DNA of 64,000 bases from Paragorgia papillata (Eukaryota > Cnidaria > Anthozoa > Scleralcyonacea > Coralliidae), in contig JAWNZC010000421.1 in assembly GCA_035771165.1 (NCBI GenBank), positions 1,155,001-1,219,000 of the forward strand. The letters are read 5' to 3'. The notes beneath the pieces are model-generated. The model was not told where the DNA came from. It searched no databases and saw only the letters and a list, made by a program, of their open reading frames with translations. Every line of letters begins with the position of its first letter. The stretch's first letter is position 1. Of this stretch, positions 41,087 through 53,772 are shown piece by piece. The translations under genes and the position numbers were made by a program.

Positions 41087-44000
41087 AAATTGGGAGGTAT
41101 CACGTTTCGGGCAAGCCCATATCAAACGAGAACGCAAGTCACCACAAGTTTTAACTTGTGTCTTGTTTGACCGCCACAACTTGTAGTGGCTTGCAATGTA
41201 TGACTGATGTCAGCTCAAATCAACCCAGGTTAATAACTCGCGGTGACCTGCGTTCTCGTTTGATCGACGCTTTAAATTTAAACCTCCTCTTATGAGTATT
41301 TCAACCATACACCAAACATTTGAAATTTTCGATTTGTGTAGCAGTATACACATACGCTATACTACTTTTATATATTTATATTTTTATTTCTTTACATTAT
41401 TTCATTGTATTTACATTCTTTACATTTACATTTTTACATTTTAACATTTACATTTTAATTTTTACCTTTACATTTTACATTTACATTTTTACATTTACAT
41501 TTTACATTACTGCATTTACATTTTGTACATTACATTTATATTTATATTCTATACCATACAATACATATTCATTCAAATTAGATATATCATTGTTGTATCT
41601 ACTTATAACATTTTCAATTGATTCCAATTTAGAATTTGTGTTATACACTTTTTCTGTTTTAGTTGTACGTAGAGTGCTCAATAAAGAACAGATAATTCAG
41701 GGGGAACCCGTTGACATGTTGGTGCTGCCAGAAAGGGAAAATCAGGTTTGTTCTTGTTTGTGTGAATTTCAGAGCCATGCACATGTAAGTTGGTAATGCA
41801 CTATTTTCGTATCAAATATTTATTTTCTTATAGTTCTTAAGATTCGCTCAGAATAAATCTTAGCTATACTGTTTAAAACTATATGTGGTCTATTACTAGC
41901 TGTGTATTTGCATCTCGTTGATAGATAACATAATGAGTGATTTATTGTTTTTATTTATTTTTTATTTTTTTATTTACAAGCTTTGCCAAAAATGGCAGGG
42001 AAGTCCCACAGAGCTTGTTGCTCCATTACGGGATCCCAAAAATACAAAATTAATATGAAAAACATTAAAACATAAATATAAATACTAACTTCTAACCTAA
42101 GACTCGTGAATACATAAATTAACAGCACATTTTAACAAGAAGACTGGACAGAGGACGGCACAAGTGACATTTTACACAGACAGTTTTAAAAGTTTGTGGA
42201 GTTTCAACATTGTATACAATATTTAGTGATATTGTGAGAGTACGTTGACGATCAGAGTGCTAAAATGTTGGGTCATAAACAGTCTTTTAAACTACGCTCA
42301 ACACGCTGAAGAAACGTTGAATGGATTGTGCATGCATTACATCAGAAAATCCCTTTAGATTTGTACAATATGTATTAACGAGATGACGATATTGTGATAA
42401 TACTTTTAGCCTAATAGAATGTCTGACTTTCCAATCTTGTTTTCTTACTTATTCTTGCTCTTAGAAAGGGAAAATCCAAACAAAAACACGAACGATTAAG
42501 GTTACTAATCTTCCAAAAGTTTTCGCCGAAACCACTTTGTACATGCATTTTCAAAAGAAAAAAAATGGTGGTGGGTACGTTGAGAAAGTGACATTGCTAC
42601 CGGAAAGTGAAGCAGCTTTGGTGGTCTTTGAAGATCCACAAGGTACGTACTAATTCACTTTTAGTTATAAAACTATTTATAAAATACGGTGTTCTCTACT
42701 CACGTTTTATCTTATTTTTTTCTTCTTATTTTATAAAACAACTGAATACATATCGCTCTATGTGCATATCTATACTCTTATAAAGCTACGTTTGACGTCA
42801 TTTGAGTACGAAAGAAGTGTAAAAGCACTCGGAGTGCATGCTTATAAGAGTACATATGCATGCACGGAGCTTTATGTTTTATTTGTTAAACATTATTGAT
42901 TTTAAATCTAGTAAGATATTGCTGTTTTCGCTTAATAATATCCACTACAACACTTAATTGTGTATACGTTTCTTTTTGTACTAAGTTGTGCGAGAAGTGG
43001 TAAAGAAAGTACAAGTAATTCAAGGAAAAACCGTTCAAGTGTCGCCGCTGGAAGAAAGTGAGAACGAGGTTTGTCCTCGCTTTTGGAAATTTATTGCCGT
43101 ATACATAAAAGTTACTAATTATCCGACACATGCCTAATGAAGAAATCGCTTCGTTTGTCAAATCACTTCTCAAATGAGATATTAAATGGCTTCTCTACAC
43201 TGCAGTGCCCCGACGAGTAGCCGCTGAACGGCTCACGTTAGGTATAGCTTTATATTCTGGGTGTCAATTTTTTGTGGCAACCGTATAAAGCCACGGACAC
43301 AGAAACGTGGGCTCTGGGAACGAGAATGCAACTATGCAAGCACCCATTTTTAGGCCAAACAGGGCACCGCTCTTTAGCAATGTTGTCTGGTTACTACTCC
43401 TGAATATTGTTCTCAGGATCGTCAAATCCAAAACTGTATAGCCGTGGAGACAATATTTATTGTTTAGTAATAAGTAACAACATGCACAGCAGCACCATAA
43501 CCCTTTCATACGCCTTGTTGTTGTGGACTTCGTCTAACGTCAGACGATTTAATTTACTGCATGTCAAAGAGATATATGCATCTCGGAGTCTGACCCCCGT
43601 GACTGTATAAAAAAGTTAATTAAAAAATGATTGAATCGAGTCGTTGCAAATATTTTTTGTCGAAAGTTAACTTTTTTCTTTTACTTATAAAGGACCAAAC
43701 GACTTCTAAAGAACCATGTCCAAGAACAATCGTGGTTTCAGATCTTCCCGAGAGGATTACCAAAAACAATCTACACATTTACTTTCAAAAGAAAAAGAAC
43801 GAAGGAGGTGAAATTAAAGAAGTGAGGTTTTCACAAGAAAAACAACAGGCTTTTGTAGTTTATGAAGATCCAAATGGTAAATAGCTTTGCCTTAAAATTA
43901 TTTTGAATTTCTCAAATGTTCTAATTTAGAATCCCTTGAAATATTCCTCTCCTGATGTTTACTTCTCCGAGATTTTCTCCACACCATGCTAATTCTGTCC

Positions 44001-46593
44001 AGCATATCTCCATACTGTTTACCAGCAACTCCTTTATATTATCAGCAATTCCAAACATATTTAAAGGTAACGTACAGTCCGTTCTGCGCATGTACGAAAC
44101 TAATGTTTACATCTTTATTTACAAAAAATATACTGATACCTTATTCAAGATTGTAAGCTTTTCTTGCTTTCTCTTCATTACTTGTACTTGAAACAAAACA
44201 TTTTCAGAAGAAATAGAAGAAATCCGAAGAGATATCCTCGCTGGTTTTCTGCCATGTTGCTCCCAACGGTTTACATTGAGCTGAGTACTTCATATAATTA
44301 TCTACGAATATCATGTTTTGGGTACCCCATGGCGGTCATGCGCAGAACGGACTGTACATCGCCTTTAAACACTCTTCTCTTAATTTTTTCTTGGTGGCAA
44401 ATAAATAAATGTCTATGTCTATGAATGTGGAACCATATCATATGGCATTGCATAATCAACCCACGCCACCTTCCTCTTTCTTTGTTTTACTTCTTTCATA
44501 AGCATTTTATCTATGAAGAGTTGGTCATTTGTTCCTCGAGACTTCTCACGACACCTTTTCTGTTCTTCCGACAGCAGTGCTTCTTTGTCCAAAACACAAT
44601 ACATCTCCTCCGCAATTATGCCTGTTAACAGTTTCTACATAAGCGGCAAGCATGTCAGTATGGTCGATAATTGCTAGCCATGCACATTTCCTTCATCTTT
44701 GTCTTTCATAATCAAGACTGTTCGACCTTTAGTCATCCAATTTGGTACATTGCCATTATTATTCAAGGGCCGCAAAGTAAAATAGAAATCGTATATATTG
44801 TATATTAGTGCTCAACTGAAAATTTATAACAAAACAAATACTAAATTAAGTTTTTATGATATCACAAATTAAGAAAAGTTTTAATCTGTATTTTCAGCTT
44901 TCAGCTCATAATACAGACTTAAGCCTCGTCCACTAATTGTCTATAGTAATTGTACTTTGTGTTATCTGATTATTTTCAACAACTAATACGTATTCTATAT
45001 TATTTTCTTTGTTCTGTGTAAAGTTGCACGTGCAGTGATAAAAAGACGACACATAATTCTGGGAAAAGAAGTTACTGTGAAGCTGGCGGAAAATGAAGGA
45101 CAGGTTTGTTTTACATAACAAAGTTTTTACACTTGTTCAGTCGAGTCCATAACTCATAACTTTAATACAAATAAACGGACAAGTGCATATACAGGTCAAG
45201 GTATTATTATTATTATTATTAACAATTTTTTACAGATATGTGCCCTAATAAAACATTCTTGGACTATATTGAGTGTTGTTATAGTCGGACTTTCACACTC
45301 ACAAAACTTATCTTGAATATTCAATATCTTATTATTTTTTAAAGAACGAAAGAAAAAGAAATGCCTTTTTTGACATCATCCTAATTTCCATTTTTTTAAA
45401 TATAAACCTCAATATAACAACAAATAAAAGTTCAAATCAAAAAATATTTAAATAGTTATTTACGTTACACAGAATCCAACAATGTGGTGTGACGAAAAGA
45501 ATTAAAATACGATAAATGTTGTAACACTGTAGTTGGTTAGAGTATAATACTAATGCAAAGTGATTAATAAAAATATAATTAGCCTATTTCACCATTAGTG
45601 AAAATGTAGACAGAATTTACGAAAACGAAAGAGTCGCGAGTTTGTTAAACAAAATTGAAAAAAAAAAAGATTAACTCAAAAAAAGTTTGAGTTGCACTTC
45701 GGAGGCGACTGAGTCGTTTTATGGTCTAAGTTTTATTAATAAGTAACTTTATATTCATTTTACTTTCCAAAAAAAGGTCGAAGAACTGCCCTCAAAGACC
45801 CAAGAAGATGTCTATCTAGAAAGAACAATCCTAGTTTCAGATATGCCTGATGGAGTTACAGAAACCAATGTGGTTATTTATTTCCAAAGGAAAAGTAACG
45901 GTGGTGGTGAAGTGGAAATAGCAAAAATGTTTCCTGAAGACCGAAAAGCTTTGGTTATCTTTGCAGAGCCCCATGGTAAGAACTCTAAACTGTCTCAAAA
46001 GTATACCAATGGTCACGCATACTCATCCAATACTTCGTTCGTTCGTTCGTTCGTTCGTTCGTTCGTTCGTCCGTCCGTCCGTCCGTCCGTCCGTCCGTCC
46101 GTCCGTCCGTCCGTCCGTTCGTTCGTTCGTTCGTTCGTTCGTTCGTTCGTTCGTTCGTTCGTGATAACTGCATTCTGGTTGGCTGAGATATTCACTGTCT
46201 ATTCATTGTAAACCACTCGTAGTGAAAGATTCAATTTTCAAATACAAAACAATGGCAGAAAAGTTGCGTTTTATACCGAGGTTTCAGCTTGTTTCTTTAA
46301 AATAATAGTTTATCCTACTATACTACACCAGTTGGATTATACAAATATAATATGCATCAATACGCAAGGTTGTACTTTCTATTTTGCACGTAACATATAG
46401 AGATTAGAGAATGCTGAAACACAAGAAGTATAAAAGTAGGTCTCTTTATGCCTAACGCTTTTTATCGCTATTAAAATGTAGATACGATTTTCTTGATTAT
46501 TTAGTCGCAGAACAAGTCCTGCAGAAAAACCATACGCTCAACGGTAAAGATGTCCGTGTGGAAAAATACGATCCGCCCCCAAAGAAAGTCAAG
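39848..46593 (+). CDS. Gene E: TRIM exon followed by 3.5 RRM/NID-like modules (possible TRIM-RRM fusion)
   Basis: Proposed exons: 39848-41036, 41663-41745, 42465-42642, 42986-43068, 43693-43876, 45024-45103, 45777-45975, 46505-46593. Phases are compatible throughout (1,0,1,0,1,0,1) and the sum, 2085 nt, is exactly 695 codons. The TRIM exon takes the place of the first half of an RRM module and is joined to an orphan second half (VVRRVLNKEQIIQGEPVDML). The usual acceptor of the last (macro) exon is deleted here; using the remaining ..ctacag at 47318 would give an immediate in-frame TAA, so the product would end at the last RRM half. The alternative is an intronless 412-residue TRIM gene (39848-41086) plus an unrelated, partly dead RRM-macro gene. 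The donor after the TRIM part (AAAG|gtatac) is only moderate. Confidence 0.5.
41112..41275. mobile_element. Foldback/MITE related to 18421-18637
   Basis: Ends ATCAAACGAGAACGCAAGTC and ACCTGCGTTCTCGTTTGAT are inverted. Inner arm ACAAGTTTTAACTTGT. Confidence 0.65.
41395..41570. repeat. (ATTTAC)n-like low-complexity tract
   Basis: Irregular TTTACATT units. The hydrophobic YIFTFTFYI frame here is an artefact of the repeat. Confidence 0.85.
41663..43068 (+). CDS. Gene E RRM-like half-exon and first full module
   Basis: 41663-41745 is a second-half exon with no first half before it. 42465-42642 (RTIKVTNLPKVFAETTLYMH, KKKNGGGYVEKVTLLPESEA) and 42986-43068 (VVREVVKKVQVIQGKTVQVS) form a complete module. 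The first-half exon is 178 nt, as in gene D. Between them, 41960-42440 may hold a retroelement 3' end (GGGATCCCGTAATGGAGCAA on the minus strand), which I cannot confirm. Confidence 0.68.
43200..43385. repeat. Dispersed repeat (GGCTCTGGGAACGAG family)
   Basis: Shares AAAGCCACGGACACAG, GGCTCTGGGAACGAGA and GGGCACCGCTCTTTAGCA with 13195-13500. Confidence 0.5.
43693..45103 (+). CDS. Gene E second full RRM-like module
   Basis: 43693-43876: RTIVVSDLPERITKNNLHIY, KKKNEGGEIKEVRFSQEKQQ, VVYEDPNG. 45024-45103: VARAVIKRRHIILGKEVTVK. Donors gtaaat and gtttgt. The intron holds a MITE (44063-44366). Confidence 0.7.
44063..44366. mobile_element. MITE with AAAGGTAACGTACAGTCCGT ends
   Basis: Inverted ends AAAGGTAACGTACAGTCCGT..TCTGCGCATG and CATGCGCAGA..ACGGACTGTACATCGCCTTT, lying within TTTAAA-type flanks. 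Not coding. Confidence 0.8.
45777..46593 (+). CDS. Gene E last RRM-like module (duplicate of gene D exons 15-16)
   Basis: 45777-45975 and 46505-46593 are almost identical in sequence, length and phase to gene D 31698-31896 and 32798-32886, including the intron with its CGTT/CGTC array. It marks the left part of the recent tandem duplication. Confidence 0.75.
46038..46161. repeat. (TTCG)n/(TCCG)n minisatellite
   Basis: Partner of 31956-32062, with a longer TCCG block. Confidence 0.95.
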
Positions 46594-46749
46594 GTTAGTA
46601 AATAAATCATAGTTTTTCGCAAAAAATGTTGAAGACAAGAAATCTGGAGGGTGCGTGCAGAAGACTATTTCAGAACCACTTAGTTATAAATTCATGTCCA
46701 GAATAACCCAGGTACTTTATGTAGGCCTGACGCCGATATACATGCAATC

Positions 46750-46853
46750 CTTAACTCTTTCCTGTCCGAATTGGTCTTTAGTATTTTATTCTCGCTAACG
46801 CCAGACGATTTTATTCACCTCTGGAGAAGCCCTCGGACAGGAATGAGTTATAA
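46750..46853. mobile_element. Short MITE, duplicate of 33012-33115
   Basis: Same ends and core at the same position in the duplicated intron. Confidence 0.72.
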
Positions 46854-47318
46854 ACTATCTCTTTAACCCGAACCTAGGAATTGGTGCATACTGGACATGA
46901 ACTGATTAGCATGCAGGTACTTCATTGGATTCCTTACATATAGATATCGCCTGCTACCAAGCGTTTTTTGGGAAAACCCTATTTAACATGGTAACATTAG
47001 GCATACTCCTTACCTTTGTTCTCGTTGGTACATAAAGTACATAAACGCATAACACAGAATCACTATTAGTAAGGTCCTCATCAGTCATCAGACAAGGAGC
47101 AGATCCTCCAGATAGTTACACAAGCCCCTGTCTACATTAAATTAAAAAAGAAGTTCAATCACACGTTTTGAATAGTCTGAAAGCGAATTAATAATATTAA
47201 ATTCCTATTCTCCTGTATGTTCGTGTAAAATGCATGCAACAAGCATGCTTGTGTATACGGCTGAATAAATGATTTTAGTTAAAAAATGACTAACAATGGC
47301 ATTAATGTCTTTCTACAG

Positions 47319-49637
47319 TAACAGCAACTATGAATCCCACAATTCTTCAAAGGATTGAACCAAGTGTTTGTAAAGCTGTGTTGGATGAGACAGGAGCGGT
47401 TACTGGAATACAGTGGCACCACGCAGCCTATGGTCTGTTGATAACAGGATCGTTGGAACAAGTAATAAAGGCCGGAGAGTTTCTACAGTTGAAAATGGGC
47501 AACAAGTGTTTGGAAGAAGCTGAGGCAAGAAACGATAACTATGATGGAAACTCGCATGAGCTTGTCGCGCAAAGCGCAAAGTCGCGTAATCCAGCAGAAT
47601 GCCCCCATGGACATCCGGCTGTTCCGCGGCACAGTCGTTCTCAAAAAGGCGCGGGCGGAGACATAGTACGGTCTGAAAATTTGAAAAATCCCACAAGCCA
47701 AAACAGAGAATCTTTTTCTGAACGACGTCAAAAAGCAGCAAAATTTTCGTTGGTAAAAACATCTTTGGAAAACGTTTTCAGCCCGACAGAATCAAATGAC
47801 CACGTTGCGCGTACATCATCCCGTCCTGGAAACACTGCTACTGCTAAGAGCCAAAATAACGCCGAGCAAACTACATCACTGGAATCCGTGGCGGACAAGA
47901 AAGATGAGTAAGATAGCTTTCAAGGAAATGTCAAGAAATCTAATGAAACAAGTTACAGTGCTCAAAGTGGTTTCCATGACGATGAATTTCAAAGGAACCC
48001 AATCAGATTTCGGTAAGAGTGATTTCAATAAGAGTGGTCTCGATGACAATGAGTTCCAGAGATCCCAATCAAATAACCAAGATCCGGCAAAAAATGCTGA
48101 CAAAAGTGGAACTCTTGGCGACAAAACGAATGGTGAGAATTTTCAAGCAAATTTCAATCAATTGAAAAACGCGAAACAAGACTACGACAACGCGAGACCA
48201 GACTACGACAACGAGAAACCAGACTACGACAACGCGAGACCAGACTACGACAACGAGAAACCAGACTACGAGAACGCGAGACCAGACTACGAGAACGAGA
48301 GACCAGACTACGAGAACGAGAAACCAGACTACAAGAACGAGAAACCACACTACGAGAACGCGAGACCAGACTATAAGAACGAGAAACAAGACTACGAGAA
48401 CGAGAGACCAGACTACGAGAACGAGAAACCAGACTACGAGAACGAGAGACCAGACTACGAGAACGAGAAACCAGACTACGAAAACGAGAGACCAGACCAC
48501 GAGAACGAGAGACGAGACTACGAGAACCCGAAACCAGACGACGAGAACGGTCAAAATGACCCATTGGAAATCCTTCAAAATAGTTTCGGGAAAATCAAAT
48601 TACATGACGAACCCAACGAACCATCTTCTATCGATGTTGCACAGTTCATCCAGCAAGTATACAGAGAAGATCTTGAAACCTTCAAGAGTCAAAATCGCGT
48701 TGATGTGGTGCTCTCCGAAGACAAGAGGCTCACTTTGAAACCGATGCGTGGGTTCAAACAGTCGGAATTCGACGAGGTAGCGAGAAAGCTTCAACAGTTC
48801 TACGAGACAACGTCTAAAAACCTGACAAGAGCTACGTTGGATCTCAAAGAGTTCAGCGCTGACGATGCCGAGAAGATCAAGAAATCAATGACAAGGCAGA
48901 GAGGCCGATCTGATATAATGATAGAAGAATCCAGTCCTGACATATTCACTTTGATCGGGAATGCTGAAAATGTTGAGATGTTTCGTCGAAATGCCATGGG
49001 AGCACTCCAAAGAGATACGTCAGATACCCCAGCTTCAGAAAACAAAGGAACGATTCCAACTGATCCAATGGTATCGTCTCGCAAAGGAACACGGGTGATA
49101 CTTATGTTGGGCGAAATACAGAAGCAAGAATGCGATGCGATTGTGAACTTCACAGACAAAGACCTGGTGCACAAGACTGGGTTACCGTGCGCTATAAGAG
49201 AAGCAGCAGGCGAAGAATTCTGGAAAGTATGCAGAGATATCATTGCCAGGAATGGGTCTCTTATAACCAATATGGTGACGTTAACAAGCGCTGGTTCTTT
49301 GCCTTGTCAAATCGTTATCCACGCCATCCTCCCAGAGTTGACAAAGGAGCGACGTCAGGAAGTTTTGCGTCTTAGCCTGAAGGAAACGTGCCACAATGCT
49401 CTAAAAAAGGGAAAAGAAAGTAAAGTAATAAAGTCAATCTGTTTTCCTGTCGTTACTCCAGATATCGCCAACCTTTCCCCAGCAGTCAGTGCGCGCCTGC
49501 TGTTTGAGGTAATAAAGGAGTTTATGGACGCGAATAGCCCACTCGACAACAACTCCATTGAAGAAATTCGCATTGTTTATCGCAAGACCTCAAGATGTGT
49601 GGAAGAATACATGAAAGAATTTACGAAGCAGTTTTAG
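47319..49637 (+). pseudogene. Second copy of the gene D last exon, broken
   Basis: Highly similar to 33971-36979. Damage relative to gene D: a 30 bp deletion removes the splice acceptor and first codons (shared GTCTTT at the edges); about 600 bp of linker is missing; codon CAA has become TAA at 47909-47911; and a deletion of about 88 bp near 48000 changes frame. Reading frames 47330-47911 (KH-like start and linker) and 47796-49637 (heptads, KH-like pair, degenerate macrodomain) survive separately. The macrodomain portion has no stop and the same motif losses as gene D. It could only be expressed from an internal start or a rescue splice. Confidence 0.8.
48166..48545 (+). repeat. 21 bp DYENERP/DYDNEKP array, copy 2
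   Basis: About 18 heptads. The first ones use GACTACGACAACG (DYDN), a variant not seen in gene D but common in the expanded array at 59568-62300. Confidence 0.93.
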
Positions 49638-52533
49638 CACGGGAAACGTTAAAAACGTTAAATACGTGATGGTACTTGATGGTATTGAAAAGAGCTATGT
49701 CACACACAATGTTTAGCAATCAGTCTTACAGAAACACAATTGTTTTAAAATTGCACAAAATCTCATGATAATGGTTTTATATTATATAAAAACATAAAAG
49801 AGATACTAGAAACCTGCACGGAAGTACGGATGGTCAAAATTAAAGGGGACTGCAAATGTGACACATTGATTTTTGTTTATAGCCTGGCAGCGATCAGGTT
49901 TAGACCAATTTGTGTAAAAACTTGACCTTAAAGGGTCAGAAATCCTCCATAGTTGCTAGGTGACTCTTATTTCACAATCAAATTAATGTACAGCTTTAAT
50001 TTTGACGTTTGTAGCTCAGAATATCAACGTAAGACAATCGAGGCTAAAAATGACATAGACTCTTTAATGTTGATGCGTATACGTTATGTTAAATTTATAT
50101 GTTATTTTCATAATTAAACAGCATAATAACTTTAGATGTAGGTGAGGTTCGAACAAGTGGTATAAATGCCCGATTATCGTATAGTCGTAAACTTTATCTA
50201 TATATCAAATCTATCTAGCTTAATTGGAGAACCGGTTGAAGACATTGTAGCGTTGGTTATAAATGTACAAGTTCATAAATAAATTAAATAATTGCTTTCA
50301 ATGTAACTTACTATGTAGATGAAATAGTGAAAAATATGCACATGTTAATTTTGTTATTAACTTGCAATGTAGGTTATGTTGTTCGAAGTATAAATGCCAG
50401 ATTATAAATGTAGAAGCTCAAACATAAATTAAGTAGTGGCTTTAAGTATATGTATAACAATAGAAATAAGCAGCAATCATGACTTATACATCTCTTTCAC
50501 TGCATGCAAAAGTAGACTTTTATTACTTCACTCCGAGAATAACGTATGAAGATTTTATCGCCAAAGGAAGAAAAAAAGATATAGTGGACTTGTAATATAT
50601 CTTCCTTTTCTAAAATTTCATCTTCGTGGACTTTTTCGCTGTTAAAGTTGACGAAGTGACGTCTACGCAGGAATCTGTAAAGTGTTTTTCTATATATAGA
50701 CAAATACCTGCGTAGACGTCACTTCCGTTAACTTTAACAGCGAAAAAGTCCACGAAGATAAAATTTTAGAAAAGGAACATATATATTACAAATCTTCTCA
50801 GAAGGCTCCAATTCCTCCGCCAAATATCCTAAATATGTAAAATCCCAAATCATGATAGCACTTTAAAACAATAAAGCCTGTGATACAATCCTATTTAATT
50901 TAACTTAGACAAAGTAAAAAAAAATAGGTAAACTGTACATATCAAATTTTGTGTTTTCCTATTTCAAGAGAGGTATTAAACTGCCAAAATTTTTAGCAGC
51001 GAAAAAGTGATGTTTCAAGCGGAGTCTTATCTTTTTCACTGTGATAAAGAGCTCTGCATGAAACGTCAATATTTCGTTACTAAAAATATCGGCAGTTTAC
51101 CACGTTTCAGTTTTCTCTATCCGAAACAGGCTTGGACTGGGCCCAATTTAGGGGCCTTGCCATTTCAGCTGCGAGGGGGCCCAGGCCTAGGGGGGATAAT
51201 TCGAGAAACGTCTAGGGGGTCCGGGGGCATTGCTCCCCCGGAAAGTTTTGAAATCTAGAGTCTGTGAAATGGCATTTCCTGCGTTTTGGGGGAAGATTTT
51301 ATAGAATTCCGGAGATTATAAAACGTCATATAAAATACACAATTTACACAAAATACAACAGATTTCAGGACTTTTCAACATTTAGAACAAAACATTTTTA
51401 ACATTTCAGAACATAAGAAGCTGTTCCATTTCCGAGGACTTTGACGCAAGTTTTCGATACACTGCCTCGTTATCAACAGCCTTCAGTAAATCAACTTCTA
51501 CAGAACAAATCATTACTGCTTCCAAAGCGTCACTGTTCACTAATTTCACAAATGCGGAATTAAGTAATTCCTTCAATGCTTCCAATTTGATATTTTATGG
51601 GTGTGTCTGGTCAGGGGCCCATTTTGATGTCCCAGAAGGGCCCACGTGCCATGGCACAATGGCACATAGGCCAGTCCGAGCCTGATTCGAAACACTGCCT
51701 AAGTAGCACTCTACTTTTTTACAGAAATTTAACTCGTTCCGGTCCGTATAGATATTTAGTATTTTATTCTGGCTAACACCAGACAATTTTATTCACCTCT
51801 AGAAAAACGCTGGACAAGGATGAGTTAACGTATTTTCAGTATATCTAAATGGATATACTTTTTCAACTATTAATACAAATAATTTATTTTCCAAGTATAA
51901 ATTATCTATCAAAATTGTTTAACCAGATATGCATTATTTAGCTTTGTGGTCTATCAGAGTTTTGGAATGTTTGTCTGGAAGTTATTATTGCAATTGAGAT
52001 CTGCAAGTCGATAAAAACAATAGGCACGTGATAAATTAATAATTAAATGTAGTAATTTATGCAAACGGCAACCATCCTAAATTCCTAGTATAGTATCAGG
52101 AATCTATCTTCCAAGAAAAGATTAGCTATTATAATCATTTCATCAGATTACGAAGCAAACCGTGTTATAGCCGATATTAATTCTCTTATACTAAGGCTTA
52201 CTGACCTTGCTATATATGTTATAACCCGTTACTTTGGCATTTACCTTTCCCAAGCAAAAAATGGTTTACAATTAATGTGTATAAATATGACAGATTGTCT
52301 GAAATCATTATTGCAACATATATATGCCTATCCGAACAATTAGCACGTGATAAAATCATCATTTGTCAGTCATATATTAAACAGCGGAAGCCTTCCTACT
52401 AATATAGTTCAAATGCATGCATTCACTTCAGACTGTATAGCATACTCTTATATGTCCGTCAGTATAGTTGTATATCGACGCGGATTGATTGAAAACCGTT
52501 TTAAAATCTCGATTCAGAATAGTATCGTTTCGA
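49638..52533. other. Tandem-unit spacer, copy 2
   Basis: Close duplicate of 36980-39847, including a foldback element (50590-50791) and a short MITE (51728-51830). No gene. Confidence 0.75.
50590..50791. mobile_element. Foldback element, copy 2 of 3
   Basis: Same arms as 37919-38121, with a small change (GGAACATATATATTACAA) in the right arm. Confidence 0.8.
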
Positions 52534-53772
52534 ATGGCGTGTTCTTTAGAAGCTGTCTCCATTGGTAAACTGGAGAGCCTTCTCGAATGTTCGATATGTT
52601 TGGAAACAGTGAAAGATCCACGAACATTGCCTTGCTTCCATTCTTATTGCATGTACTGCTTGGAAAGTTTCGTAAAGAAACATCGTGAAAATGAAGTTGG
52701 TCGACAGGTAAAGGACTTCAACTGCCCGAACTGCCGTAGACAGTTCACTTTGAATCCTGGAGAGGAAGTAGCAGACATGACACCCAACCATTTTATCTTC
52801 AATATGTTGGAGGTCATGGCCGTTCAAAACCGACTAAAAGTTGTTCTTTGTACTCACTGCCAAGGACCTTCAGTGAGTCGTTGTATAACCTGTGAAGTAT
52901 TCTTATGCCACGAATGTCAGACAGTTCACAACAGCTATCGTGGCTTCGTCAATCATTCGGTTCTTACGATGGACGAGTTAGCGAAACCGGAGAATCAAAG
53001 AAAGATCAGGAGAAAGCTACACTGCCAAGAACATAAGAAGACACTGAAGTTTTATTGTGAGACATGCCAGGAGCTCATTTGTCGAGACTGTACAGATTTT
53101 AACCACGAGAAACTCGAGCATTCTTGGCTTCCAGTAGCAAAAGCGGCCGAGAAAGAAAAGCAGCATTTGGCTTCCAGTTGCGCCACACTCACAGAGCAGT
53201 TACTAGAAGGCACACAATTGTTAGATACGATATCAAATTTAACACAATCGCTCGATCGCAACGCAAAATCTGTGAAATCCGAGATCAATCAGAAAAAGCA
53301 AGACATGTTAAATACGTTTAGCCAAATATTAGACAAAAACACTCGATCTCTACTAAATGAAGTCGACAAAATTCATAGTAAAAAACGGAGCGAGCTGGAA
53401 GCCCAGACTGGCGAAGTAAGAAGTTATGTTGATAAAGTGAAACGCTCCGTTCAGCTTTCAACGAGTCTCTTGGAGAAAGGAAATGACGAGGAGATTCTCT
53501 CGTCGCAGAAAATGATTCAAGACAACGCAGAAAATTTTAAGAAAGAACGTCCTAGAAACATGAAACCCGTTAACGACGACAAGATTTGTTACAGATGGGA
53601 CCTGGTAGATGTAAAGAGATTTGCAGAGATTGCAAACAATTTAGGGAGAGTTGTGGATGGAATTACCTCACCTGGCGATCGCAAAGGTATACAAGATTTA
53701 GAATATAGAATAATAAAAACTATAATTAATTGTACATTTTTCTTTTTTTGGTTTCTTTTTTTTTTGGTGTGA
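52534..53772 (+). CDS. TRIM-type E3 ligase, copy 3
   Basis: ATG 52534 (MACSLEAVSIGKLESLLECS) is preferred over an in-frame TTG at 52489. RING as in copy 2. B-box 1 is clearly different (CTHCQGPSVSRCITCEVFLC, HECQTVHNSYRGF). B-box 2 and the coiled coil are as in copy 2. About 12 codons are missing near the end compared with copies 2 and 4. The phase-1 donor is at 53686 (AAAG|gtatac); reading through ends in an unnatural TFFFFWFLFFLV tail, which argues that the sequence after 53686 is intronic or untranslated. Confidence 0.8.
   Translation: MACSLEAVSIGKLESLLECSICLETVKDPRTLPCFHSYCMYCLESFVKKHRENEVGRQVKDFNCPNCRRQFTLNPGEEVADMTPNHFIFNMLEVMAVQNRLKVVLCTHCQGPSVSRCITCEVFLCHECQTVHNSYRGFVNHSVLTMDELAKPENQRKIRRKLHCQEHKKTLKFYCETCQELICRDCTDFNHEKLEHSWLPVAKAAEKEKQHLASSCATLTEQLLEGTQLLDTISNLTQSLDRNAKSVKSEINQKKQDMLNTFSQILDKNTRSLLNEVDKIHSKKRSELEAQTGEVRSYVDKVKRSVQLSTSLLEKGNDEEILSSQKMIQDNAENFKKERPRNMKPVNDDKICYRWDLVDVKRFAEIANNLGRVVDGITSPGDRKGIQDLEYRIIKTIINCTFFFFWFLFFLV

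Noticed and set aside
41320..41796. 158-codon frame with hydrophobic start
   Set aside because: The first ~100 codons are an ATTTAC repeat; only the RRM half-exon (41663-41745) inside it is real.
44164..44424. 86-codon frame at 44164
   Set aside because: Mostly inside a MITE (44063-44366).
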